Below are positions 46,664 to 58,626 of a DNA stretch of 64,000 nt, in pieces. The number at the start of each line of letters is the position of its first letter. Positions within the stretch are counted from its first letter, which is position 1. A model generated the notes under the pieces. The model had not been told where the DNA came from. It did no database searches and worked only from the letters and a program-made list of their open reading frames with translations. Source of the DNA: Hedera helix (lineage: Eukaryota; Streptophyta; Magnoliopsida; Apiales; Araliaceae). The position numbers and the translations under genes are program-made. The stretch covers positions 18,855,996 to 18,919,995 of the forward strand of contig OX359278.1 of assembly GCA_947179155.2 (NCBI GenBank), written 5' to 3'.

Positions 46664-47890
46664 CTTATAGATGACACTGATCATCAACTTCTTGAAAAAT
46701 GATGAGCTTCCTGAAGACAAGGCCTAAGCCCAAAAAGTCAGATATAAGGCCACCAAATATTTCCTTATCGACAATCAGCTCTACTGAAGGTCTTATTCTT
46801 CCCCATTACTCCGATGTTCGGGACTCTGAGATGCTGATTATGCCTTTCGGGAAGTACACGAGGGAATTTGTGGAAACCGTATGGGGGCAAAACATATTGA
46901 CACAAAAAATCTTGAGACAAGGATATTATTGGTCGACTATGATTCAGGACGCCATAGACTTCGTCAAAATATGCCATAAATGCTAGCTATTTGCCTTTGT
47001 ACCACACCTATTGCCCAAAGAGCTTACTTCGATACTCTCTTGATCCCATTTGTAGTATGGGGAATAGATATCTTGGGACCACTTTCACAAGGTAAGGGGC
47101 AAGTAAATTTCATTGTTGTCACCATCGATTACTTCACCAAGTGGGTGGAGGCCAAACTCCTCGCCCGGATAACCGAAGAAACATGCCTATAATTTTTTAG
47201 AGAGCAAATAGTCTTCAAATTCGACATCCCAATGACATTGGTTTCAGATAATGGATTAGTTCACTAGGCATAAATTTGAACAATTCCTACATGAATTACA
47301 AATCCAACATCGTCGGACATTTGTAGCATATCCACAGGCGAATGGCCAAGTAAAAGTCACAAATAGAACTCTCCTTAGTGGGATAAAGCGAAAGCCATAA
47401 GATCTAAAAAGAGCATGACCCAAAGAACTTTTACATGTATTATGGGCCCACCGAACTACTCCTCGGACCACTATAGGAGAGACTCCCTTCAAGTTGGCTT
47501 ATGAAGCTGAAGCCATGATACCTGTTGAGATTAAGATCCCTTCACCCCGAGTCCAAAATTTTGATGAAATTTTCAACAGCGAAGGACTTTGGCAGGAGCT
47601 CGACCTTTTGGAAGAAAAGAAAGATGCAACAGTGCTTAGGTTGGTGACTTACCAACAACGTACGACAAGACACTTCAACAAAAAGGTCCAAAACAGGATG
47701 TTCAAAGTTGGAAACTTCATCCTTCGGCAATCCGAAGCCTTTACACCCCAAGAGACTGGCAAACTAATGCCTACTTGGGAGGGTCCCTACATGGTCATCG
47801 AAGTACTAAAAGCTGGCACTTACAAGCTTTAAACTATAGATGAGAAGCCTATCTCTAACACATGGCATGTTATTCGGCTTTGAAAATACT
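46664..47890 (+). pseudogene. Tat integrase
   Basis: It continues the Tat pol after B4. The pre-integrase linker and zinc region are degraded (INFLKNDELPEDKA; QGYYWSTMIQDAIDFVKICHKC at the end of 46699-46986 retains the CxxC part as CHKC). The catalytic core has VWGIDILGPLSQG, DYFTKWVEA and VSDNGLVH in changed frames, then YPQANGQVKVTNRTL near 47330-47372 with Lys where the third catalytic residue Glu is expected. The C-terminal open piece 47494-47832 (112 aa) contains WQELDLLEEKKDA and GPYMVIEVLKAGTYKL, then a stop where family members continue. Confidence 0.8.
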
Positions 47891-48991
47891 TCCAATAAAT
47901 TTCCATACATGTTTTACTTCGTCTTTGAGGTTGTTTCCAACCGATATTGTCACTTCTTCAAAAATTAATAAAATTACGATTTTGTTAACGTATTGTTCTA
48001 TGTCTTGATTTATTACACTTAGTTTATCTTTTAGCCTTACCATCAATTTTATCAGCTAAGGCTGGGGGGGAAGCCTAAGTGTTAGTTTAATATCAAACAT
48101 AATGTATAATCATACAATAGAATTTAGTAAAGAGAAAAAGTCAAACAAATAAAGACATAAGCAGGCAAAATATGCGAATTGGAATTCTTATTAATGGACA
48201 AAATGTATACAAGATTTACTACAGGGTCATATCTCTTCGGATCTACTATAGAGCCCTATCTCTTTGGCTAAGTATCTATTACAAACATTGCCTCTCTCAA
48301 TTCTCCATGAAAGGGAAGAGCTCAAGGAGAGAAAAGTCCAGTCTCAATGTTCAGATGGACATATCTTGCTTTTCCAGGAAGATAGATTAGTGGATTAAGT
48401 GAAAATTGAGCTTCCACGTGAAGAACAACTCGGGAAACGCCTATATAAATAGTATCTCCAACCTATGGCCGTATCATTCTGCAAGGTTACACGAACTAGA
48501 CCACATACGTCACAGGGTTACACGGACTAGACTACAGATGGCAACAGTCTCAGCCTCAAAGCAAATGTGTTGTGAACTATCATGCTCTTATATATCTCTC
48601 ACATATTTAACCACACGAGTTTCACGTCCTTGATCTTCTAGATTCCTAACAACAGTTATCATTACCTCACCGACAATAGGGGAAATCAAGGGCTGAAGAC
48701 TGCTTTAAATAAACATTTATTTTCAAGAGATCTGATTTGGACTTGGTTACTTCATGGGACATGAAAAGCTCTGAACACAAGTTATGTACAAGCTTTTAAT
48801 TGGATATCTTTGAATCTAGAGTTTTCCCCTTCGGTTTGACGCCTCCAGGCTCTCAAAGGAGTTTTCCTTTCTCTTTGATGCATTTGGGCTCCCGAAGGAG
48901 CTTGCCTACTTTGGTTATTGCAGTCTTGGACTCCTGGAACCTCCTATATACTTCTCCAACCCATTTTATATACTGAAGGAGTGGGGGACAA
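47891..48991 (+). other. Tat 3' untranslated region and polypurine tract
   Basis: No domain is recognised in the small open frames at 48172-48633. A G-run (GGCTGGGGGGGAAGCC, 48061-48076) lies near the start of the region. GGAGTGGGGGACAA at 48978-48991 directly precedes the 3' LTR and is the likely PPT. Confidence 0.6.
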
Positions 48992-49491
48992 TGTTGTTTT
49001 GCATATTTTACAAGTATAAATGGGCTACCAATGTTGGGCTTGACCCTACATTCCATTAAGTCTAGTGTGCGTATAAGAGGGCCCTTTAGGTCTGATAGGC
49101 TTGGGCTAGATTCGTAGTCACTTTCAGATAGTTAATTAGTTACCATATCCAATCCTAATTGGTATGTGAGTTACCTATTTAATAGTGACTAGGATGGTAG
49201 TTACCTTCTCTAACTATTCTTTGGAGATACGATTCCCAAATGGGAGTCATAAACTTAAGGAATCAATGGGATACTATAAATACATGGCGAACAATAGAGG
49301 TACACAAAAATTATTTTACCCTACTAAATACTCTCTGCCTCCATTATTAATATATCTTGAAGCATGTACTTATTCTCACACCGGAGGTATCCCCTGGCTG
49401 CCCAAGTTGTCAAGCACTTTTAGTGGTTTTCCATGTGCAGGTTCACGTCTAAGTCGGTAGTTGAACGTGCGAAGAAATTCGAGCGTTAACT
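48992..49491 (+). repeat. Tat 3' LTR
   Basis: 500 bp, starts TGTTGTTTTGC and ends GCGTTAACT. Collinear with the 5' LTR but with many substitutions. Followed by TATTA, against TATCA before the 5' LTR. Confidence 0.85.
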
Positions 49492-49496
49492 TATTA

Positions 49497-50097
49497 CTTT
49501 TAATTTCATAATAATCATACTTTATGTTTTACATGAAATGAATCGATATATAAATCATTTTTCTTTGAGTTTTAACTTTATATACTCAAGTCGCAAGTAT
49601 TCCACAAAGAGTGCTCCGAAATAATAAGAAAAGAGAAAATATTCTTCTCTTAGAATTTTGAAATAGTTAGGATGAATATAATGGTGAGGTGAAAAAAGAG
49701 ATTAAAAGGAAATTAATGATTTTCTTTTAACTATTTTGCTAAATGATTGCTACATAATTCTTGTACACATTTTATTATATCCCACTTAATTAACTAATTG
49801 AAGTGATTATCTAGTATGTTAAAATTTTAAATTTTTGATAAATTTTAATTTAACTAACACAATTAATTATGTATAAGAACGCGAAATAATTCTCATTGAA
49901 AAATAAATCAAATTATAAAAACACTAAAATAGAGGTGATATTTGATAAACTCACAATTCATTTACTTTATTATTCCTAATTTTGTCTTTATTATTATATT
50001 AGGTTATTTAATTAATATATTTTATTTTATAGGATTTAATATTTTATTACCATAAAGTCAAAATATTGGTGATCAAACAATATTTAATACTTCAATT
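49497..50097. other. AT-rich DNA right of the Tat element
   Basis: No gene or element recognised; mainly low-complexity AT sequence. Confidence 0.4.
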
Positions 50098-50271
50098 TGT
50101 AGAAGGACAACTTTACATACACTACAACTAAATACTACTTCAAACACTACATATATCTCAACCATTAAAAAATAGGACCTGACATAAATTTATGTATCAG
50201 GCTCCATCTTTCAATGGTTGAGATCAAGATGTTGTATTTGGTGTTGTGCACTTATACTTATCCTTTATAGA
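50098..50271. mobile_element. MITE-like long inverted repeat
   Basis: About 85-bp arms meet at ATAAATTTAT (50184-50193). Matching parts include TCTCAACCATT (50156-50166) against AATGGTTGAGA (50212-50222), GACCTGACATA against TATCAGGCTCC, and outer GGACAACTTTACATA against the complement of TATACTTATCC. No coding capacity. The size and structure fit a non-autonomous DNA transposon; the superfamily is not assignable and the ends are approximate. Confidence 0.55.
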
Positions 50272-50559
50272 ATGAAGAAGGTAAAACAATCTTGATGTGC
50301 AAATCAAATCTAATGAAGGAAAGAAAAGTTTATGTAGAAGATTTCTTTGAAAGAAGTTGATTGCCACTAGAAAGTTGATTCCTACAAGGAATTAATTGAA
50401 ATCGTAATGCTTAATTGAAACATTGATGTTTATAAATATAAGAGTATCAAGAGAGATTTTGATGTATTAGATGAGATTAATTTTATGTATTAATTTATTT
50501 TAAGAGTGTAAGTAGAATTAAATTACATCTTCATTATATACTCGTTAGAGGATCGTTAA
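50272..50559. other. Unassigned AT-rich DNA
   Basis: No feature recognised between the inverted repeat and the next repeat. Confidence 0.3.
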
Positions 50560-51017
50560 TAAAGGAAATGTTGTTTTTCAGAGGCACTAATAGATCTAGA
50601 AGGGGAGGTTGAATAGATCATTTGAAAATTCTTTCATTTTAAATAATAATTACTAGATTATAAATTAAGCAAGTTAATTTATTTGAACACAACGAAATAT
50701 TAGTTTTAAAATCCCTTCAAGATTTATGAAAATCTCAGTTCTGAATTTTGGTTAACTTGTGAAAATCAATCACAACAGATACAATATAGTGCAAAAAGTA
50801 AAGAAGACACATAGATTTTTAAGTGGTTCGGAGCACAAATATCTTTTAGTCCACTCTTCTACTTTTCAAGTAGGGACTCCACTAAGGATGGTGATCACAA
50901 AGATCAATTCACACGAAACTATTACAATCAGCAAAATTACAAATATTCCTTCAAGTCACCAAGACTCGGCACCACAACGGTCATAAAGAGTAGTTCACAA
51001 AGAACCATTCAAGTCAC
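50560..51017. repeat. Unclassified repeat, left part
   Basis: It starts around CTAGAAGGGGAGGTTGAATA (50599-50618) and includes AAGTGGTTCGGAGCAC near 50820, phrases that recur in many plant repeats. It continues on the other side of the solo LTR at 53105. A 65-bp direct repeat with core CACAACGGTCAT occurs at about 50952-51010 and again at 53105-53150, so the LTR inserted at the start of the second unit. Confidence 0.4.
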
Positions 51018-51448
51018 TGATGATTGGTTTTTATACCTATTTATTTAATACTTTCGACCTTGATAATTTATGAATTCTTTAGCAATTTATTTAGTTTTTA
51101 TTGTGTTTTAATCTTGTTTAGGTTTTATATATTGCTTATATATATTTTGATATATTTTATAATAATTGGAATAAGGGCTATCAGTATCAAAGCTTAGTGT
51201 TGCCAGATTTTGATTTTTTGTGTGCTATTGACATTGCATCCACTTCAGGGCTAATTTCGCATTGATCCAGCCATCATTTCTCATTTTGTCCAACATAAAA
51301 GTTGTAGATATACTTCTCATCTTTCCGAAACATCTTGAATCACCTCAATCGGAGTTCTAACGAGAGAGATATGACCAAAATACTAAAGGAGGTCAAACCA
51401 GAAAATAGTGGCAGAACTCTAGGCGTCCAAAAACACAAAGGAACCAGT

Positions 51449-51572
51449 GCCTAGGCGCCCAAGCCCCTAAGCGCCTAGGCGCCCAAATTATAAAAGAGTA
51501 GGGAGCCTAGGCGCCCAAGTTCTTAAGCGCCTAGGCGCCCAAATTAGAACAAGAAGAAGCGCCTAAGCGCCC
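51449..51572. repeat. Five-copy GCGCCTAGGCGCC palindrome cluster
   Basis: Copies near 51449, 51470, 51505, 51526 and 51558 (the last as GCGCCTAAGCGCC), separated by short AAG or AAATTA spacers, in an LTR that is otherwise AT-rich. Confidence 0.8.
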
Positions 51573-52059
51573 GGTACCACTTTCAGCTACTGATTTCGGT
51601 AGAAAAGGAAGAAAAAATGTAGAAAGAAAACAAATCTCATTTTCCTTTTCTCTGGAGGCTGAGAGAGTGGCGATTTGGCGAGAGAGATGAAGAAGCACGG
51701 TGGTTTTCCACCATGGAAAACCACCATTTCTTTAATTCTTGATCCTAAATCATCCTATTTTTGGAATCTAACAATGAAGAAGATGAAGAGCAACCATTGA
51801 AGCCATTGATGGAAGCCATGGATGTTTGGGTCTAGGAGATTAATGCTTGGATGACAACAAGTTGTATCTTCTTAACTATTAGTTGTCTTTGTATTTTATT
51901 GTATTGGATTTATTATGCATTATGTAATGAATATTGGTTATGCTTCTTACATTGGAATCTAAGTATTGTTATTGGAACCCAAATAGTTGTTTGAGTTGAT
52001 TTTCTCTCTCTTGATTGGCACCATATGGATTGGATTAGCATATTTTGTTCTTTATATGT

Positions 52060-52790
52060 ATTGATTGCTTGGTTAATCGATTAGTTTGGTTGCCTGCATG
52101 AAATTGACAAATGGATTATAGTATGTTGACCTAAATATGATAACATGTGATTTTGTTATTCTACATAGTTGGGATGCATGATTTGCGTATTGGATAGGAA
52201 TATACCTGTATGCCACGTGTAACCAATTAAAAACTTGTGCTTCAAACCCTTGTTTAATGTTAATTCTCATAAAAATATAGTGGATTATTTAGACTTGGGG
52301 ATGCTTGTATTGCTATCGACAGAGGCGTATAAGTACTGTAGTGTTCTTGGTTGACCTTTCGTGGGTTATGGCCATATGAATGGGTTGTCATGTTTGTGCT
52401 AGTTGTTAATTGTTTAGTTTTGCAATCACTTTGGTAACTTGTATGAAATTGGAAGATGGACTATGAGTTTGGGCCTAAATATGATAACATATGTTGTGTA
52501 TTTGTTCTTAGGAGCGTTTGCATAATTTGTGTGTAGGATAAACATATACCTGCATGCCGCGTGTAGCCAATGTGAGAATCTATACTTAAAAACCCTGCTT
52601 GTGTTAGTTCTCATAGAAATATAGTGAATTATCTTGCTTGGGTTATTCTTGTCTGAATTATGTCGAATGTGATAGGTTTAGATGAGATATGTTTATATGT
52701 CCTTCAAAAGAGGCGTATAGATACTTTTGTATTCTCGGTTAGCCATTCGTCGTGACCATAAGATTGAGAGGAGAGTTAGGAGATGAAAAT
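52060..52790. repeat. Tandem duplication (~360 bp) in solo LTR
   Basis: Two diverged copies share CTAAATATGATAACAT (52132 and 52484), ATATACCTG, GCCACGTGTA or GCCGCGTGTA, ATAGTGGATTAT or ATAGTGAATTAT, and AGAGGCGTATA (52320 and 52709). Confidence 0.75.
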
Positions 52791-53104
52791 AACATATTGG
52801 GAGAAATTACTGACTTAGATTCACCTATCTTTAATTGCTTTCTAGTTTAAATGTTAATTTGCATTATGTCCATTTACATTTCACTTCCTCCATTGAATCA
52901 ATTGTTTGAACTAAGATTGGCTCGATGGATTCGATATTTGGGAATCATTAGAACTAATTCCCCGTGGGATCGACTTTTCTTATCACTTTATTACTTGTTG
53001 ACCGTGTATGCTTGCACGTTATTCATTCAAATGAATTCGAGATCGGAATTTTATCTATTAAATAAAATATAAATAAAAGAGTTCTGATTTCGACAAACAG
53101 TCAC

Positions 53105-54010
53105 TTAGACTTGGAATCACAACGGTCATTAAGACATGTTCACAAAGAATGAATGATTTCAAATGTGTTGCTAACTGGCTTTAAGTCTGATCCAGGATGA
53201 CTTAACAGTTGATGAACTAGTTTTTCTTGATCATAGAGTAGAGCTTTTAAGATGTTTGTAGTAGTTCGACTTTTTTTTGTTCGTTAAGTCCCTCTTAGTT
53301 TAAATCTTCATGTTCTTTTATAGAGAGTCTTGAGATCTGCTCGTTGAAATGTAGTCGTTTGTTCATTTAATGCTTCGATACTGGAAGATCTCTGATATAG
53401 ATATTTAGGGTTTGTGTCAACTTGCCTCTAGCTAGGATGTCACATCAGTTTCCAACAGAACCAGCCATATGGGTGTTGTCAGGTCACCAAACTAGTTGTT
53501 AGACACACTTCGCTCTAGCCTTCATTTTGAACTTGGGATGATTAGTAAACATCTTGGAAACTTCACCCTTCAGATCATCCCTTTATCAGCCTACTGTTAG
53601 AGCTTGTCAAACTCTACGATTTATGAGCTTTACGTTCTACCCTGTGATCTTTAGCTCTACGATTCTTTAGCAATGCGATCTTCTAGCTTTACGAACCATC
53701 AATTTTACGATCCTTTAGCTCTATGATTTGCTAAGCTGACTCTGTGAATAGTCTTGTTCTATGATTTATGAATAATTCTGTGATCTGAATATCTTGAACA
53801 ACTCTACGATCGATCGATTTTCTATGATCTATACATTCAATTCATTTCATAGATCGACCTAACAAGTTTGATTTTCTATTCTAAGTCATTGTACATTGAT
53901 TTCACACTTTAAGGACTTTACAAAAGCTACTGGTTACAAGTATACATTATCAAATTAAATCATCATCAAATCAAAACATGCATTTGTACTAACAGAAAGT
54001 TTTGTTATTT
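53105..54010. repeat. Unclassified repeat, right part
   Basis: Continuation of 50560-51017. It holds many short degenerate repeats around CTCTACGAT, CTTTACGA and CTGTGATCT (53600-53850). No ORF with a domain. Confidence 0.35.
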
Positions 54011-55510
54011 TATTTGTAGTCTTCTTCTTTATCTTACTTATTTTATTTATTTATATGTCTAACTAATTCATTTAATCTAGGATAAAGATGAAATTAAATA
54101 TTTATTCATGATAGTATTTTTCATTTATACTATTAATTGCGCTTTAATGTTTAGTTGACTTCGCCTTCTTGTTTTGTTATTGAAATACCTTCATTTTATA
54201 ATTTTTATGTGATTTTAAATTAATGAAGATGTTTTGATAGATTATTGTTAATATATGAGTTTTTTATAATCCATGCTTGCTCAAGAAATTTTGACGAGTT
54301 ATAATTAATCTTTAAATTTTAATAGTTTATGCTTGTCCAAGTTAATTATAAAATTACTAAATTAAAGAAAAAAGAGATCAAAACTATAGTTAATTTTTAT
54401 TTAAACTTAATTGATTTATTTTTCGAATTATGTACACCAAATCAGTGACATACGTAATTTGAGTTATAAAAATAAAAGAGATTGAATTATTTGTTATGTT
54501 TATTATTTTAATGAATATTTATTTTTGATAATAACAAATTAAATAAATAGATTAATTAATATTAGAATCCTCTCCATAGGTTTTTATTAATATATCCTAT
54601 TTACTTTGACCAAAAATATATTTTTTTAAACTTATTGAATTAATATTTTATTAACCTTGATAAATTAATGTTAAGTGTAATAAATATTTATTTATAAAGT
54701 AATATTTTTTAAGGCAAGAAAAACTCCTATTATTAATATTCTAAATTATTATGCTTGCTCCAAAAAATGCTTTTGGCCTGCTTGGAAATTACTTGGTCGG
54801 AAAATTGCTTGCATGTTTGAAGTAATTTGTTTTGCATGCGAAAAGGCTTATTGTCTTTTTCTCATTCCATCTGAAATTACAAAGAAAAATTTAATGTATA
54901 CACGTGGCCTTGAAAAGTTACTGGCATGTTTTTATTCTAAAAGGAACTTTGATGTTTTAAGGCTAAATGGAGTGCATGTGATTTGAAATTAAAATTAAAA
55001 TAGTGGGACATTAATGTTTGCATATGCTGTTAACTTGAGAAGTTGGTTGACTCATCCGAAGCACATGGGCCGTAAAAAATTAAATGCAAGTATGTTTCTT
55101 TTGTTTGGCCAATCCGGGTGACAATTTAAAATTAGATTAAATCTTGGCCATCAAATTTTTAATAGTATTAGCCCATCGGTTGATTACAAATAAATTGTCA
55201 AAATGACGCTTTTACTCAGAACTTTAAAATTTTATAAATAGGAGGCTCTTCTTTCATTTTTACTTACCGATTTACAAAGAAAGAAAAGTTTATATTCCAT
55301 GCCTACATTTTCTCTCTCTAAAAGCTTTCAAATTATCCTCTACTCAAAATTTATATATTGAAGAGAAAAATTGGTTAAAATATTTAAAATAAGTTATTAA
55401 ATTAATTATTTGATTTATTTCATACTTGTTTATATTTTTAGATATATAAATATAAATTGTTATACATATTTATATATATCTATATTGTATCTATTTATAT
55501 TATATAAAAA
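54011..55510. other. AT-rich DNA of unknown origin
   Basis: No coding domain. A TATAAATAGG box at 55233-55242 is followed by pyrimidine-rich sequence (TTTTCTCTCTCT at 55309), so this may be the promoter part of an unrecognised LTR or gene. It ends at the A3 fragment, where an ATATA-rich stretch abuts GTCAATACTTCG (55511). Confidence 0.3.
55233..55242 (+). promoter_or_regulatory. Possible TATA box
   Basis: TATAAATAGG in otherwise unassigned DNA, plus strand. No gene is recognised downstream before the minus-strand A3 element begins at 55511. Confidence 0.25.
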
Positions 55511-56007
55511 GTCAATACTTCGAATCTCGGATATTTCATTCGGATCTTCACGTATTTTAACTGTGGAAATACCGCTAAATAATTTTCTAACAAACTTTTT
55601 CTCGGATTCATCAACTTCATCAATAGTAACGTACCAATAATTTTCATTAAAATAGTATTTTCAATAAACTGCAGAATTACTAACTTAACCTGAATTCCTT
55701 TAAATTGTAACGCCCAAAAGTATAGAAATATCATTTTTAAATACTCTTGAAAATCATAGCTGGAACACCATAAATCCCAAAGACTGATATGAAAAGTCTA
55801 TATATTCTGATCCTTTGTTATAGAGTATAACCAGGTGATATGACTATTCCAATTAGTGAGCAGATTAAAGGCAATAATTTTTGCAAGTTCATTACATCCT
55901 TTAATTGCTTCGAAGAACGGATCTGGATTGACTGTAGTAGAGCTTTCACCTTCATCCTTCCTAGATAGAACACGAATAAATTTTGCCTTAGGCAAATGAT
56001 TCAACTC
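55511..56007 (-). pseudogene. Gag-replacing segment of A3
   Basis: Same sequence as 63123-63648 in A4 with moderate divergence. It encodes, on the minus strand, NPDPFFEAIKGCNELAKII and NWNSHITWLYSITKDQNI, then after TAG 55795 and frameshifts a continuation ending near ENYWYVTIDEVDES and VRKLFSG. I do not recognise the protein. There is no zinc knuckle, capsid or pol motif. Confidence 0.65.
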
Positions 56008-56100
56008 TGAGTTTGTAGGAGAATTATTCGTCGCTTCCTGGTTCTTAGCAACATTTGTTTCGGGCATTCCATAGTTAACTTCCTGATTTTCAGATGTCAT
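55798..56100 (-). CDS. A3 gag leader fused to unknown segment (100 aa)
   Basis: It starts at the family's gag ATG (MTSENQEVNYGMPE; A1 has MTSGNQEVNYGIPE at 7010) and reads for about 30 residues in leader sequence, then crosses into the unknown segment (LPKAKFIRVLSRKDEGESS). It ends at a stop at 55795, where A4 reads Trp. If it was ever expressed, the product would be a short hydrophilic protein followed by a hydrophobic stretch (IIAFNLL), with no gag function I can identify. Confidence 0.6.
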   Translation of the reverse strand: MTSENQEVNYGMPETNVAKNQEATNNSPTNSELNHLPKAKFIRVLSRKDEGESSTTVNPDPFFEAIKGCNELAKIIAFNLLTNWNSHITWLYSITKDQNI

Positions 56101-56285
56101 ACTTAACTGTGGTCACAAAATAAATGTTAGTTAAACAAATTGACTCATCACTTCCTGTCCCTATATTCAAATCGACTTATTAGATAACAAAATCTAATTT
56201 AGGTAGAACATACTAGTGACTGATTCTATTCGTCTTTCCCCTCCTAATTCTAACCCCAGATCTCCATTAAAGACCATATCTCTAA

Positions 56286-56297
56286 GCTCTGATACCA
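56286..56297 (-). other. A3 primer binding site (tRNA-Met)
   Basis: Minus strand TGGTATCAGAGC, the exact plant initiator tRNA-Met site; A1 and A4 have TGGCATCAGAGC. Confidence 0.85.
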
Positions 56298-56299
56298 AC

Positions 56300-58626
56300 T
56301 GTGACACCCCCAAATCTGGGCCCACGCAGCCCAAACTTGAGTTGTCAAAATACACAACAACTATTACAATACAACGTACAACGTACTATAATACAACATT
56401 CAAATAATACACAACTAAGTTTTCATTATTATTATCACACTATTTTACAACTTATGAAAACTAATACAGCTACAACTCAGACCTTCATTCCATCCCACGA
56501 CAAGACCCAACTACTCTCTCATCTCCTGTTGAAAAATAATGAAACAAAAGGAAAGGGTGAGATCAAATAGCCCAGTAAAGAATATCATGACCAATATAAT
56601 GACAAATAAATTATCGTTAGCCTTCAACAGTTGAGCTTTTGATAGAATAATTTAAACAACAAGTTTTAATTCAACAATTGCAGTTAAGTTCTTAAACAAA
56701 GTTCAGATCAATAACTGCAGTAGAATAACAACCATTAGAAAAATCATATAGACCATAATGTCCACTCGCTCCTCTTTTTAAGAAAACATCATCAACTTTT
56801 ATCATCTGAAACACCACTGGCCATGATAATATAATTTCACAGTTCCTGGTTATAATCATGCAAGTTAACATTTCATTTTTGCACTACGGGCCAAAGATAT
56901 TCAATATAGTACCAACGGTTATGATTATACCAATCTACAACCTTTGGTCATAATTATACCAAACAACAGTTTATCTTTGTCCCAGACCAAAAAGAACATT
57001 CACCACGTGCCTTAAAAGACACATTATCAAATATATCACCTTTAACCTATTAACACATTTATTCAATCAATGCCCCAGACCACAGATATCAACAATAATT
57101 TGATTCTTGATTATTAAAATAATAACAGAGATATTAATAATGAACAGAAAAAACAGGATAAACAATAAATATCAAAAGTTTATAATTTTACTTTGTGCAG
57201 ATTCAATTAATATTCAAATTGTTAACATAATGTGGAGTGAAATTCAAAAATGATATTCAAGATCCACAGTTCAGAATAACGGTTACAATTCAATAGAAAG
57301 GTTCACGTAATTAGGAAGGTGCAATTGAAATGATATTAAATGAAACATAAACTGTTAAGAAATATATAATCATTTCAGAAGTTTTACCGGACAATACTTG
57401 TCATAGTAAGTTTAAGAGTATAAAAGAAATGATATCCCTTATCGTAGTAGGTTTGAATAATGGAAGATAAAAAAGATGATATCATTTACAAGAAAAAAGA
57501 AAATAATATCCATTTATGATATGAAAAGAATGATACCCCTTACCTTATCACGTGACTGGATATTGATAAAAATAAGGTTGATCAACTTGAAAAGTTTTTG
57601 CACTCTTTTTGGTTTCCAAACACTCAAGATAACCTTACTATTCTTAGAGAAAACTCACAAAATACATATAGAAAAATGTTATGTTTTAGGTGTGATTTTT
57701 CTATTCAGCTGAGCAAGCTATTTATAAGAGAAAAAAAGTTACTATGCGCGGTAGGTGACTGGCGTGCTGCACGCCAGTGTTGAAAAATGCAATAGCAGCC
57801 GCCTGGCTACTTTTTCTTCCTTCACCAAAATTCTTCAGCAATATTTTTCATGCTTATTTCTCATGTAGCCCCCACAGAGGGCCTACATGTTTACTATTCA
57901 AATTAGTAAAAATTAAATTTTTTTATATATTTTTTATTTATTTATTCTTCATGTGGGTCCTACATATAAAATAAAATAATGCTATAATAATAATTCAACA
58001 ATAATGTAAGAAACACATTACTAATAATTATTAATTTAATAATATAATTTACTGTATATTTACTACTGTGACAATTTATTACGTTCAATAATTTTAAAAT
58101 ACAGTGCAATAACAATTATTGGTTCAATGATATGAAATACAGTGTTATGACAATTATTGAATCAATAATGCAAAATACTATGTAGCAACAATTATTGATG
58201 AATACTGTGCAATGACCACGTTATCAGATCAATAATATGAGATATTGTGCAATACCGCGTGCTACTATAAAATATCGTGTGTTATAGTAAAATACCATAA
58301 AATATCATATGCTACTATTTTTTTTATCACCAGTATTTTAACAGTTAAAAGTAATAACACCGTTGACTATTTTTATTTAAAAATGTTACTTCTGTCATTT
58401 TCTATATCCGACAAATATTTTGTTGTGGGGTTCACCAATGATTAGTTTTTTCAGCATCGTCGTACGACTCGAATATTCCCCGACAAAACGAATATTGTCC
58501 GACAAAATAAAATTTGCACATAACATTCTTAACTTTTAACTTTATCAATTTAACTACTTACTATTTTAGAAAAAATATATATGAAAAAAATTTAATTTTG
58601 TATTTCATAAAATTCGGGGTCTTACA
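56300..58626 (-). repeat. A3 5' LTR, shortened
   Basis: 2327 bp, minus strand TGTAAGACCCCG to GGGGGTGTCACA. Aligns with the A1 LTR but lacks about 0.8 kb, including the 64-bp array. It keeps TATAAATA (57726-57719) and a 21-bp GC palindrome (57758-57778, arms ACTGGCGTGC). Confidence 0.85.

Larger units (their letters stand above)
27604..49491 (+). mobile_element. Tat-lineage Ty3/gypsy element, decayed and interrupted
   Basis: Two ~500-bp LTRs (27604-28103 and 48992-49491) flank gag, protease, RT, RNase H, a second RNase H-like domain and integrase, all on the plus strand with many stops and frameshifts. The extra RNase H domain and the integrase style (WGIDILGP, then DYFTKWVEA) place it in Tat. 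Flanking bases TATCA (27599-27603) and TATTA (49492-49496) match in four of five positions. The two LTRs differ at roughly one base in eight in the part I compared by eye, so it is clearly older than A1. It holds an Athila insertion (31207-41784) and solo LTR B4 (42832-46663); without these, the element's own sequence is about 7.5 kb. Confidence 0.85.
51018..53099 (+). mobile_element. Solo LTR, Athila-type
   Basis: 2082 bp from TGATGATTGG to CGACAAACA, flanked by GTCAC (51013-51017 and 53100-53104). The start TGATGATTGGTTTTTATACC resembles the Athila LTR start at 3215, and the end region carries CCCCGTGGGATCGACTTTTC (52962-52981) as Athila/Tat LTRs do. Inside are five GCGCCTAGGCGCC-type palindromes (51449-51572) and a tandem duplication of about 360 bp (52060-52410 and 52415-52790). 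No coding domain is seen. Confidence 0.85.
55511..58626 (-). mobile_element. Family-A element, 5' part (A3), gag replaced
   Basis: Minus-strand 5' LTR (56300-58626), PBS (56286-56297), the conserved gag leader, then the same non-gag segment that A4 carries, ending at 55511 where homology to A4 stops. The rest of the element, protease onward, and the second LTR are missing. The right flank GAGTT (58627-58631) has no partner in view. It is related to A1 but belongs with A4 in a distinct sublineage. Confidence 0.8.
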
